Position numbers and translations under genes: made by a program. The notes under the pieces were generated by a model. It was not told the DNA's origin, did no database searches, and saw only the letters and a program-made list of their open reading frames with translations. Positions 36,348-44,678 of a DNA stretch of 64,000 bases are shown piece by piece. Source of the DNA: Azophilus sp965200465 (lineage in GTDB: Bacteria; Pseudomonadota; Gammaproteobacteria; Pseudomonadales; Azotimanducaceae); contig OZ241358.1 in the NCBI GenBank assembly GCA_965200465.1, forward strand, positions 1,116,001 to 1,180,000. The letters run 5' to 3'. Each line of letters begins with the position of its first letter. Position 1 is the stretch's first letter.

Positions 36348-37583
36348 ATGACGAGACGTAGAGTGGTGGTCACCGGCTTGGGCCTCGTGTCGCCCATCGG
36401 CTGCACGGTGGCCGAGGCTTGGCGCAACGCCTTGGCCGGCGCCAGCGGCATCGGCCCCATCGATCGGTTTGACACCACCGGCTACGGCGTGACCTTCGCC
36501 GGGCAGGTTCGGGATTTCGACCCTGAACAGTACATGGACCGCAAGGAGGCTAGGCGCCGGGACGAGTTCATTCAGTTCGGCATCGCCGCCGGGGTGCAGG
36601 CCATAGCCGACGCCGGCTTGCCCTCCCACCCGGCGGACGCGCACCGCTACGGCGTCGCCGTCGGCTCCGGCATCGGCGGCCTTTACACCATCGAGAAGAC
36701 CCACTCCACGCTGCTGAACAGCGGTCCGCGCCGGGTTTCGCCCTTCTTCGTGCCGAGCAGCATCATCAACATGATCAGCGGCAACCTGTCCATCATGTAT
36801 GGCTACACCGGCCCCAACATCGCCGTGGTGACGGCCTGCACCACCGGCAACCACAACATCGGCCTGGCGGCGCGGATGATTCAGCACGGCGACGCCGACG
36901 TCATGGTGGCGGGGGGCGCCGAACTGGGCACTTCGCCGGTGACGGTGGCTGGGTTCGCCACCATGAAGGCGTTGTCCGTGCGCAATGAGGACCCGCAAGC
37001 CGCCAGCCGGCCTTGGGACCGGGACCGGGATGGATTCGTGCTCGGCGAAGGCGCCGGCGTGCTGGTGCTGGAGGAATGCGAGCGGGCCAAGGCGCGGGGC
37101 GCGGAAATCCACGCTGAAGTCCTCGGCTTCGGCATGAGCGCGGACGCCCACCACATCACCAGCCCCCTGGAGGACGGCGCCGGCGGCATAGCCTGCATGG
37201 AGAACGCCTTGGCGGATGCGCGGCTGCCGGCGGAGGCCATTGACTACATCAACGCCCACGGCACCTCCACGCCCTTGGGGGACGTGGCCGAAACCAAGAT
37301 GATAAAGCACGTCTTCGGCGCCGACACCCGCGTTCCGATAAGCTCCACCAAGTCGATGACCGGCCATCTGCTCGGCGCCGCGGGGTCGGCGGAGGCCATC
37401 TTCACCATCATGGCGCTGCGCGACCAAGCGTGCCCGCCGACCATCAATCTGGACAGTCCGGACGACGAATGCGACCTGGACTATGTGCCCCACACCGCGC
37501 GGGACGCCCGCCTGCGCACCGGCCTGACCAATTCCTTCGGCTTTGGCGGCACCAACGGCACCCTGATCTTCGGCGCCCTGTGA
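36348..37583 (+). CDS. fabF: 3-oxoacyl-ACP synthase II
   Basis: 411 residues from ATG 36348 (MTRRRVVVTGLGLVSPIG). The active-site Cys is in AVVTACTTGNHNIGLAARMI; family members more often read TACATG(T/S)H, so the CTTGN variant is mild. The two His are in NAHGTSTPLGDVAETK and STKSMTGHLLGAAGSAEAIF, and the end GFGGTNGTLIF is normal. It elongates acyl-ACP with malonyl-ACP. With fabH absent from this cluster, initiation must be done by an enzyme encoded elsewhere. Confidence 0.97.
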   Translation: MTRRRVVVTGLGLVSPIGCTVAEAWRNALAGASGIGPIDRFDTTGYGVTFAGQVRDFDPEQYMDRKEARRRDEFIQFGIAAGVQAIADAGLPSHPADAHRYGVAVGSGIGGLYTIEKTHSTLLNSGPRRVSPFFVPSSIINMISGNLSIMYGYTGPNIAVVTACTTGNHNIGLAARMIQHGDADVMVAGGAELGTSPVTVAGFATMKALSVRNEDPQAASRPWDRDRDGFVLGEGAGVLVLEECERAKARGAEIHAEVLGFGMSADAHHITSPLEDGAGGIACMENALADARLPAEAIDYINAHGTSTPLGDVAETKMIKHVFGADTRVPISSTKSMTGHLLGAAGSAEAIFTIMALRDQACPPTINLDSPDDECDLDYVPHTARDARLRTGLTNSFGFGGTNGTLIFGAL

Positions 37584-37619
37584 GTCGTTGAAGCGCACTG
37601 GTTGTCGAAGCGCCGGCCC

Positions 37620-38672
37620 ATGACCCGCCGTGGCGGTCTTGCGGTTTTGACGGCTGCGCTGGCGGCGGCGCTGATGTTGGCCGCCGGCGTCGGCGGGTTT
37701 GCGGTGCATTGGTGGCGCTCGCCGTTGTCCGTGGAGCAGCCGACGGCTTTGACCATCGAACCCGGCAGCACGGCGTTCGGCGTTGCCGGCGCATTGCAGG
37801 CGGCCGGCCTGCTCGACGACGGGCGCCCGCTGCCTTGGATTCTGCGTCTTCGCGGGGAGGCCAAGCGCCTTCAGGCCGGCGAGTACGCCGTGGCGCCCGG
37901 CGACACCGCCGGCCAACTGCTGACCCGCATGGTCGAGGGGGAGGTCATGCGCCACGAGTTCCGCATCCTTGAGGGAAGCCGCGTCGCCGAGGTGCTCGCC
38001 GCCCTGCGCCGGCAGGCCCGCATGGGTCAGTCCTTGGCGGAAGCCCGCCCGGAGACCCTGCTGGCGGACCTCGGCCTGGACGTGCAGGCGGGGGCGCTCG
38101 GCCCCGGCCACGGGGAGGGCTGGTTCTTTCCAGACACCTATCATTTCACCACGGGCGAAGACGACCGCGCTCTGCTGCTGCGCGCCCACGCGAAGATGGC
38201 GGCGGAATTGAGCGCCGCCTGGTCGCGGCGAACGCCGGGCCTGCCCTATGGGTCTCCCTATGAGGCGCTCATCGCCGCCTCGCTTGTTGAAAAGGAGACC
38301 AGCCGCGCCGAGGATCGGCCGCACGTCAGCCAGGTGCTGGTGGGCCGCTTGCTTAGGAACATGCGCCTGCAGGTGGACCCGGCGGTCATCTATGGTTTGG
38401 GCGACGGCTTTGACGGCAACCTAAGGCGAGCGGACTTGCGCCGGCCGACGCCGTACAACACCTATGTTCATCGGGGCTTGCCGCCAACGCCGATCGCCTT
38501 GCCGGGGCGCGAGGCGCTGCTCGCCGCGGTTCGCCCCAGCGGGGCGGACTATCTCTATTTCGTGGCTCGGGGCGACGGCTCCAGCCAGTTTTCCGAAACC
38601 TTGGCGGAGCACAATGCGGCGGTGCGCAAGTTCCAGCTGAACCAGCAGCCGGCGCCAAGGGGAGGAGGCTGA
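37620..38672 (+). CDS. mltG: Endolytic murein transglycosylase MltG (YceG)
   Basis: 350 residues from ATG 37620; a TTG at 37602 is the alternative. One N-terminal membrane anchor (LAVLTAALAAALMLAAGVGG) is followed by a LysM-like segment and the catalytic YceG domain. Key blocks are GEGWFFPDTYHFTTGEDD, PYEALIAASLVEKETSRAED (catalytic Glu in VEKE) and LQVDPAVIYGLGD, then RRPTPYNTYVHRGLPPTPIA. It cuts nascent glycan strands at the inner membrane. pabC, which often precedes it, is missing. Confidence 0.95.
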   Translation: MTRRGGLAVLTAALAAALMLAAGVGGFAVHWWRSPLSVEQPTALTIEPGSTAFGVAGALQAAGLLDDGRPLPWILRLRGEAKRLQAGEYAVAPGDTAGQLLTRMVEGEVMRHEFRILEGSRVAEVLAALRRQARMGQSLAEARPETLLADLGLDVQAGALGPGHGEGWFFPDTYHFTTGEDDRALLLRAHAKMAAELSAAWSRRTPGLPYGSPYEALIAASLVEKETSRAEDRPHVSQVLVGRLLRNMRLQVDPAVIYGLGDGFDGNLRRADLRRPTPYNTYVHRGLPPTPIALPGREALLAAVRPSGADYLYFVARGDGSSQFSETLAEHNAAVRKFQLNQQPAPRGGG

Positions 38673-38674
38673 GG

Positions 38675-39349
38675 TTGGGCAGTTCGGCCAATTCCGCAGG
38701 TGCGCAAGGCGGTGCGCCGGAGGCGGGCGGCAAATTCATCACCTTGGAGGGCATTGACGGCGTCGGCAAGAGCACGCAGATGCGCCGTGTACAACGGTTG
38801 CTGAAGGAATCCGGCGTTGAGGCGATCCTCACCCGGGAGCCCGGCGGCACCGCCTTGGCGGAGGAAATCCGGGCGCTGCTGCTGACCCTGCGCGACGAGC
38901 CGGTGGCGCCCATGACGGAATTGCTGCTCATCTTCGCGGCCCGCAGCCAACATATCGAGCGGGTCATTCGCCCGGCTTTGCGGGCAGGAACCTGGGTGCT
39001 CTGCGAACGCTTCACGGACGCAACCTATGCGTACCAGGGCGGCGGACGGGAAATGGGCGAGGCGCCGGTGGCGCATTTGGAGAAGCTGGTGCAAGCGGGC
39101 TTGCAGCCGCACTTGACGATTTTTCTGGACGCCGGCCCCGAGGTCGCCGCCGGGCGGATGCGGGGGCGGCTTGGGGACCGCTTTGAACGCGAACAGGCGG
39201 AGTTCTTTGCGCGGGTGCGCCGGGCCTATTTGGCGCGGGCGCGGCGCCTTGACCGCATGGTCGTGGTGGATGGCGCAGGTTCCGAAACCAAGGTGGCCGC
39301 CGCCATTGCGGACGCGGTGCGGCCCTTGCTGTCGGCTGGAGGCGGCTGA
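38675..39349 (+). CDS. tmk: Thymidylate kinase
   Basis: 224 residues from a TTG start at 38675, just after the mltG stop. The P-loop is in FITLEGIDGVGKSTQMRRVQ, the DR(Y/F)-type motif is in WVLCERFTDATYAYQGGGRE, and the lid region in GRLGDRFEREQAEFFARVRR. TREPGGTALAEEIR is diagnostic. It phosphorylates dTMP to dTDP. The stop overlaps the holB start as TGATG, so the two are coupled. Confidence 0.96.
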   Translation: MGSSANSAGAQGGAPEAGGKFITLEGIDGVGKSTQMRRVQRLLKESGVEAILTREPGGTALAEEIRALLLTLRDEPVAPMTELLLIFAARSQHIERVIRPALRAGTWVLCERFTDATYAYQGGGREMGEAPVAHLEKLVQAGLQPHLTIFLDAGPEVAAGRMRGRLGDRFEREQAEFFARVRRAYLARARRLDRMVVVDGAGSETKVAAAIADAVRPLLSAGGG

Positions 39350-40266
39350 TGGAGTTGCCCTGGCAGGCGTCCAACCGGGCCGACCTGACCGCCGCCATGG
39401 ACGCCGGCCGGCTGCCCCACGCCCTGCTGCTGAACGCCTATCCCGGCTGGGGGGCAACCGAGCTGGCCGCTTGGCTGGCGCTGCAGGTGCTGCAGCGCCC
39501 CGACGTCCTGGACGCCCGCCAACTGGCGCATCCCGATTTTCGTTGGGTTGCGCCGGAGCGGGGCCGCATCTCGGTTGACGAAATTCGCCGCCTGTGCGAA
39601 TTCGGCCAAGGCACCCCGCAGTTGGCCAGGGCCAAGGCGGCGGTGATCGAAGACGCCGACCGCATGAACGTCAATGCCGCCAACGCCTTGCTGAAAACCT
39701 TGGAGGAGCCGCCGGGGGACACCTATCTGATCCTCTCCAGCCACCGCGCCGGAGCGCTGCCGCCCACCATCCGCAGCCGCTGCCAAAACATCGCCGTCGC
39801 CCGTCGCCCGGAGGCGGCGCAGGCCTGGCTGGCGGACCGCAAGGCCCAGGACCTGCTGCAGGACTATGACGGAGCGCCTCTGTTGGCCTCGGTTGGCGCC
39901 GCCGCCGGGGAGCGGCCCATCGCCGGCCTTGTGGCGGAGTTGGCCAGCGCCCGCGGCGAACGAGCGGCGGAGTTGCTTGAAGAGCTGCTGGGGCTGGACC
40001 CGTTGCGCCTAGCTGCCCGTTGGCTGCGCTGCCTGGTGTGCGCCGCGGCCGCCGCTCCCTCGTCGGAGGGTGTGCCCGTCGCGGCCGATGCGCCTTCCCT
40101 GCCGCCGCTGGCTGCGGATCGGCGCCTGTTCGCCTTCGTTGATGAGCTGCTGTGGTTTCACCAGCAGGTGTCGCTTTCCAACAGCGTCAACCTCAGGTTG
40201 GAGCTGGAGCGCCTCTGCCACCTGTGGCGCGACCTAGGCCAAGGGGTGGCGGCGCGGCAATCCTGA
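39349..40266 (+). CDS. holB: DNA polymerase III delta' subunit
   Basis: 305 residues. It has the clamp-loader fold of HolB: HALLLNAYPGWGATELAAWL replaces a true Walker A, as usual for delta'. RISVDEIRRLCEF, AAVIEDADRMNVNAANALLK and TLEEPPGDTYLILSSHRAGA, then LPPTIRSRCQNI, are the family's core. It is part of the tau-gamma-delta-delta' complex that loads the beta clamp. Overlaps tmk by one base. Confidence 0.94.
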   Translation: MELPWQASNRADLTAAMDAGRLPHALLLNAYPGWGATELAAWLALQVLQRPDVLDARQLAHPDFRWVAPERGRISVDEIRRLCEFGQGTPQLARAKAAVIEDADRMNVNAANALLKTLEEPPGDTYLILSSHRAGALPPTIRSRCQNIAVARRPEAAQAWLADRKAQDLLQDYDGAPLLASVGAAAGERPIAGLVAELASARGERAAELLEELLGLDPLRLAARWLRCLVCAAAAAPSSEGVPVAADAPSLPPLAADRRLFAFVDELLWFHQQVSLSNSVNLRLELERLCHLWRDLGQGVAARQS

Positions 40267-40456
40267 AACTGGATTTGGTTAAATTCCCGCCGCGGCCGCG
40301 GCTTTGGCTGCGGTGGCTTGCGATATCTCCGGGGGCGCACGGCCCTGCGGCGGCGTCTTGAGCGGCGTTCCCTCCCACAGGAAATTTCGCGATTGGCCAC
40401 TAGGCAAGGCGCTCCGAATGTGGATGCTGGGCGCAATGCATTCACAGGCCGGCACC

Positions 40457-40804
40457 ATGACGGATTCCAACCCAGCCGACGGCATCCTCTCCCTAACCAT
40501 CAAGGACCGGGCGGCGCTGCAGGCGGCCTACATGCCCTTCATCCGCAATGGCGGCCTGTTCGTGCCGAGCGCCCGCTCCTTTGCCTTGGGCGACGAGGTC
40601 TTTCTGCTGTTGCGGCTGATGGACGACCCCGCCCGCGTCGCCACCGCCGGCAAGGTGGTTTGGGTGACCCCTCCCGGCGTCCAGCGGCGCAAGCCCGCCG
40701 GGGTGGGGGTTCAATTCAACGAGCCGGACAGCGCCCTCCTGGCGCACATCAAAAATTGGCTGGGAGACGCCTTGGACCCAAGCCGGGAAACCCACGCGCT
40801 CTAG
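40457..40804 (+). CDS. pilZ: PilZ-domain protein of type IV pilus assembly (PilZ)
   Basis: 115 residues from ATG 40457 (MTDSNPADG); the longer upstream frame has no family similarity. ALQAAYMPFIRNGGLFVPSA, FLLLRLMDDPARVATAGKVV and WVTPPGVQRRKPAGVGVQFN match the founding PilZ proteins, which lack the RxxxR c-di-GMP-binding motif and act in pilus biogenesis. The gene's place directly after holB is standard in Pseudomonas-like and other gammaproteobacteria. Confidence 0.93.
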   Translation: MTDSNPADGILSLTIKDRAALQAAYMPFIRNGGLFVPSARSFALGDEVFLLLRLMDDPARVATAGKVVWVTPPGVQRRKPAGVGVQFNEPDSALLAHIKNWLGDALDPSRETHAL

Positions 40805-40859
40805 CGGTGGCGTTGCGCGTCAACGGTTGCAAGGCGAGCGGCTTGGCGCAATGTCCGGG

Positions 40860-43076
40860 CTAGGCTTGCGCCCTGGGCGCCAAGCGCCTCTCGAAGAAGT
40901 CCAGAATCAGGCTGAAGCGGTGCATGGCCACGGCCTTTTGCTGCATGGAGTGCTTGGCGTTGGGATAGGCCATCAGCTCGAACGGCTGGTTGCGCTCCTG
41001 CAGGGCCTGCATCAGCCGCATGGAGTGGGTGAAGACCACGTTGTCGTCGGACATGCCGTGCATCAGCAGCAGCGCCCCTTGGATGTGGTCGAGGTGGGAG
41101 AGCACGGCGCTGGCTTGGTAGCCTTCCGGGTTGTCCGTCGGCCGGCCTAGGTAGCGTTCGGTGTAGCAACTGTCGTAGAGACGCCAATCGGTCACCGGCG
41201 CCGTTGCGGCGGCGGCCTTGAACAGGTGCGGCGCCCGAGCCAGGCACATCAAGGCCAAGTAGCCGCCGTAGCTGTGGCCGAGGACGCCGATGCGCTCCCC
41301 GTCAACCCAGGGAAGTGCGGCGGCGAACGCCGCGCCCTTGGCTTGGTCGCGCACCTCAATGTCGCCGAGGCGCCCGTGAATGGCCGCTTCGAAGTCCCGC
41401 TCCCGGTTGGCGCTGCCGCGGTTGTCCACTTCCAACACGCCGAATCCGCGTTGGGCGAAGACCTGCAGCAGCAGCGGCGGCCACTCGTCGCGCACCCGTT
41501 GCACACCGGGGCCGCCATAGACATGGACGACCAAGGGAGCGGGGCCATCCGGCGTCGGCGGCTGCGTGAGCCGGTAGTGCAGGGTCCGGCCGTCCTCCGC
41601 CGCAATGGCGCCGAGTTGCGGCCTGACATGTTCGGCCGTGAATTCATGGTAGGGGTGATCGGCGCCGACCTCGATGCGGCTTGCCTCCGAGGAGGGCGCC
41701 CTGGCCCCCTGCGTGCGGACGCCGGGGTTCGCCGGCGCGGGGCTTTCCTGCGCCTCGCCGAGCCCAATGCCCCGCAAAGGCCGCAGGGGACCGTTCAGGG
41801 GACCGAAGAGGACTCTCTTGGGCGTTGTTGGGCTGGAGTGGAGGTCGATGATCCAGCGGCCGTCCTCGGTGGCGCTCAGTTCGTGCCAGCCGGCCCCGGT
41901 CAGGCGCCCAAGCTCGGCGGAGGCCAAGTCCAGCCGGTAAAGGTGCTGTTCGGTTGGCGTTGCAAACCAACCGGAGAGGAAGGCTTGCTCCCGGTCGGCG
42001 CAGAGCACCCGATTGACGCGGCCTCGGCCGCAGGTCAGTTGCTCGCAGGCGCCGTTGCGGTAGCGGTACAGATGGCTTGCGCCGTCCCGCTCCGAAGTCC
42101 ACAGATAGTCGTCCGGGCCGATTTCGGTGAAGTTGTCGTGCAGGTTGACCCAAGCGGCGGCGGTTTCCTCAAGCAGCGTTCGGCTGCTCAGGTCGTCGAG
42201 GCGCACCAGCTTCAAGCGCAGGCGGTTCTGCGCCCGATTCAACGTCTGCACGGCCAGGCCGGCTTTGACGAAGCCCATCCGGGCCAAGTAGTCGTCCGCG
42301 GCGTCGGCGAAGTCAATCCAGCGGGTTGCGCCGGTATCCAAGTCGTAAAGGGCGAGGGCGGTTTGCGGGTTCGCTTCGCCGGCGAAGGGATAGCGCTGGG
42401 CAACGAGCTGCAAGCCGTCGGCGTCCGCCTTGAAGCGGTGGCTGATCTTGACCGGCGACAGGTCCACCTTGGTGAAGGCGAGCTGCCGGTCGTCCTGCCG
42501 CCACCAGTGGCCGTCAAAGCGGTGCAGTTCCTCCTGGGCCAGAAAGTCGGCCGCGCCGAAACTGACGTCGGGGTTTTCGGAGACGGCGGCGGCCTGCTCC
42601 CCGCCGCCTTTGAGGTCGCGGAAATACAGGCTGCCGGCGCCCGCGTAGCTTAAGCGCCGGCCTTGCGGCGACAGCTTGATGTCCGTATAGCGCCGGCCCT
42701 CCGGGGTTGCTTGGCGCAGTTCGCCGGTGGCGACGTCGAGCAGGTGGCCGGCCCCGTTGGCGGTGAGCAGCAGCATGGACCCGTCTGGATGCCATTGATG
42801 GCCGGTGATGCCCTTGGCGAAGAAGCGCCGCCGCTCCATCGCCGCCCGCTCCTCGGCGCTGGGCGCTGCGGCGGCGGCCAACTCGGCGCTTTTGATCCAG
42901 CACTCGGCTTGGCCGGTGGCTGGGTCGGCCCGCCAAAGATCCAGCCGCTCGCTGTCCTCCGCGGACCGGCGTAGAAAGCTCAGGCAGGCGCCGTTCGGCG
43001 CCGCCTGCAGAGCTCGCGGCGGCTCGGCGAACAGAGGCGGGTCGGCAAACAGCCGCTCAAGGGTCAGCTTGGCCAC
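40860..43076 (-). CDS. S9 family dipeptidyl peptidase (DPP IV-like)
   Basis: 738 residues. The N-terminal half is a beta-propeller (DPP IV N-terminal domain) with HQWHPDGSMLLLTANGAGHL, and the glutamate pair that binds the substrate amino group is probably FLAQEELHRFDGHWW. The C-terminal alpha/beta hydrolase has nucleophile Ser in IGVLGHSYGGYLALMCLARA, Asp in LLMHGMSDDNVVFTHSMRLM, and His in YPNAKHSMQQKAVAMHRFSL. APLVVHVYGGPGVQRVRDEW supplies the oxyanion Tyr. There is no obvious signal peptide, so it is probably cytoplasmic. It removes N-terminal dipeptides, often after Pro or Ala. It shares direction with the Xaa-Pro dipeptidase upstream. Confidence 0.93.
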   Translation of the reverse strand: MAKLTLERLFADPPLFAEPPRALQAAPNGACLSFLRRSAEDSERLDLWRADPATGQAECWIKSAELAAAAAPSAEERAAMERRRFFAKGITGHQWHPDGSMLLLTANGAGHLLDVATGELRQATPEGRRYTDIKLSPQGRRLSYAGAGSLYFRDLKGGGEQAAAVSENPDVSFGAADFLAQEELHRFDGHWWRQDDRQLAFTKVDLSPVKISHRFKADADGLQLVAQRYPFAGEANPQTALALYDLDTGATRWIDFADAADDYLARMGFVKAGLAVQTLNRAQNRLRLKLVRLDDLSSRTLLEETAAAWVNLHDNFTEIGPDDYLWTSERDGASHLYRYRNGACEQLTCGRGRVNRVLCADREQAFLSGWFATPTEQHLYRLDLASAELGRLTGAGWHELSATEDGRWIIDLHSSPTTPKRVLFGPLNGPLRPLRGIGLGEAQESPAPANPGVRTQGARAPSSEASRIEVGADHPYHEFTAEHVRPQLGAIAAEDGRTLHYRLTQPPTPDGPAPLVVHVYGGPGVQRVRDEWPPLLLQVFAQRGFGVLEVDNRGSANRERDFEAAIHGRLGDIEVRDQAKGAAFAAALPWVDGERIGVLGHSYGGYLALMCLARAPHLFKAAAATAPVTDWRLYDSCYTERYLGRPTDNPEGYQASAVLSHLDHIQGALLLMHGMSDDNVVFTHSMRLMQALQERNQPFELMAYPNAKHSMQQKAVAMHRFSLILDFFERRLAPRAQA

Positions 43077-43166
43077 GCTCGGGCGGTTGGCGTCGCCTGC
43101 CCTGGCGAAGGCTTGGCGAGGCTGAACTTTAAGCTCACTTGTTGCTCCGCGGCCGGGCCGAGGCCG

Positions 43167-44510
43167 TCAGGCCGCCGGCTGCGCTGCGGCGAAGGCTTCG
43201 CGGGTCAGGTTGCTTGCGCCTTCCGCGGTGGCCAGCACGTTGTCTTCGATGCGGGCGCCGCCGCAGGGCGCCAGCGACTCCACCAGCGGCCAATTCACTG
43301 CGCCGCCGCCGGGCTGGGTGCGCAGTTTCCGCAGCAGCATGGGAATGAAGTACAGGCCGGGTTCGATGGTGAAGACCATGCCGGCCTCGATGGTGCGCGT
43401 CAGGCGCAGGGTTTCATGGCCCTTCGGCGGCGGCGCTTCGCCGCCTTCCGGGCCGGTCTGCCAGCCGCCGACGTCATGGGTTTGCAGCCCCAGCAGGTGC
43501 CCAAGGCCGTGGGGCATGAAGGCTTGCGAGACGCCTTGCTCGAAGGCGGCTTCAGCGCTGCACTGCACTAGGCCGAAGCGGCTGAGCAGTTCGCCGATGC
43601 GCCGGTGCATGGCCAAGTGCAGCTCCACGAAGCTGCAGCCCGGCCTGATGGAGTTGATGAGGCCGCGCTGCTGTTCGTCCAAGGCGTCGATGAGTTCGGC
43701 GAAGGCGCCGGCCTCCGGCGTCGCCCAGGTTCGGGTGATGTCGCAGCCGTAGCCTCGGCAACTGGCCCCGGCGTCGATCAGGAAAACCCGGCTGCTTGGC
43801 GGGCGGTGGCGGTCATAGTGTTGGTAGTGCAGCACGGCGGCGTGCTCGTCGAGGCCGACGATGCAGGGGTAGGGCAGGTCCGCCTCGGTTTGCTTGGACG
43901 TGCGCAGGTAGGCGCCCAAAATGTCGAACTCGCCGCCGCCGGCGTAGTAGGCGTCCCGCGCCGCCAAGTGGCCGGCCACGCCCTTTGCCGTGGCTTGGCG
44001 CAGGCAGGCGACCTCAAAGTCCGTCTTCCAGGCGCGTTGGTGGTGGAGGCGGTTGATCAAGGCGGCGGGATTCGGCGCCGCCGCCAAGCCGGAGGGCGCC
44101 TGCTCGCCAATGAAGGCGGTGCGTTGCCCCTTGGCGCCTGCAACCAGCGTTTTTTCCAGTTGTTCGGCTGCACTGAACACCGCCAGCTCAAAGCGTGCCT
44201 CCGCCCAAGGGGGCGGCGCCGGCGGCAGCAGCCAGTAGTCCTCCGGCTGATGGAAGTGGAGTTTTGGGCGGCGGCCCGGCGCGAACAGCAGCGCGGCGCC
44301 TTCGCAACGGCGCTCCGGAAACCAGAGGGCGAAGTGCGGATTGGGGCGAAAGAAGGCCGCCAAGTCATCGAACAGGTGGGTCCGCGGCCGCCCCGCGGCG
44401 ACCACCACGGCGTCAAAGCCGCTCGCCGCCAGCGCCTGCTCCCATTGCTCCGCCACGCAGCGCAGATGTACACCGTATTGCTGTTCGGCCAAACCTTCCA
44501 TCACCGCCAT
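43167..44510 (-). CDS. pepQ: Xaa-Pro dipeptidase
   Basis: About 447 residues from ATG 44510 (MAVMEGLAEQQYG); ATG 44570 gives an unlikely extension. It is an M24 metallopeptidase of the gammaproteobacterial PepQ type: an N-terminal creatinase-like domain with FFRPNPHFALWFPER, then the pita-bread fold with metal ligands in FLIDAGASCRGYGCDITRTW (two Asp), AFMPHGLGHLLGLQTHDVGG (His) and MVFTIEPGLYFIPMLL (Glu), and a last Glu in GARIEDNVLA. It splits dipeptides with C-terminal Pro. It probably acts with the S9 peptidase downstream in peptide breakdown. Confidence 0.95.
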   Translation of the reverse strand: MAVMEGLAEQQYGVHLRCVAEQWEQALAASGFDAVVVAAGRPRTHLFDDLAAFFRPNPHFALWFPERRCEGAALLFAPGRRPKLHFHQPEDYWLLPPAPPPWAEARFELAVFSAAEQLEKTLVAGAKGQRTAFIGEQAPSGLAAAPNPAALINRLHHQRAWKTDFEVACLRQATAKGVAGHLAARDAYYAGGGEFDILGAYLRTSKQTEADLPYPCIVGLDEHAAVLHYQHYDRHRPPSSRVFLIDAGASCRGYGCDITRTWATPEAGAFAELIDALDEQQRGLINSIRPGCSFVELHLAMHRRIGELLSRFGLVQCSAEAAFEQGVSQAFMPHGLGHLLGLQTHDVGGWQTGPEGGEAPPPKGHETLRLTRTIEAGMVFTIEPGLYFIPMLLRKLRTQPGGGAVNWPLVESLAPCGGARIEDNVLATAEGASNLTREAFAAAQPAA

Positions 44511-44570
44511 TCTAGCCCAGCCGCTCCAGTCCGCGGGCCGGTCGATGGCTTGGCCCACGCCGGCCCCCAA

Positions 44571-44678
44571 TCAAATCATTGTCAGGGGATTGAGAGCGGA
44601 CCCGACTGGCGGTCCCCAAGCAAGGCGCCGCTTCGACCTGCTTCGGCGAGGGTGGAGCGGCTGCGGCAAGGCGTTCAT
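44571..44678 (-). pseudogene. 5' stub of a paralogue of the phase-variable membrane gene
   Basis: 35 codons starting MNALPQPLHPRRSRSKRRLA. At DNA level its first ~90 bases closely match the start of the gene at 46856 (ATGAACGCCTTGCCG, then AAGCAGGT(C/T)GAAGCGGC), with an insertion and loss of the rest. Its ATG overlaps the stop of the preceding gene (ATGA), exactly as in the 46853/46856 junction. So a third gene of this operon once started here and was deleted. Confidence 0.6.
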
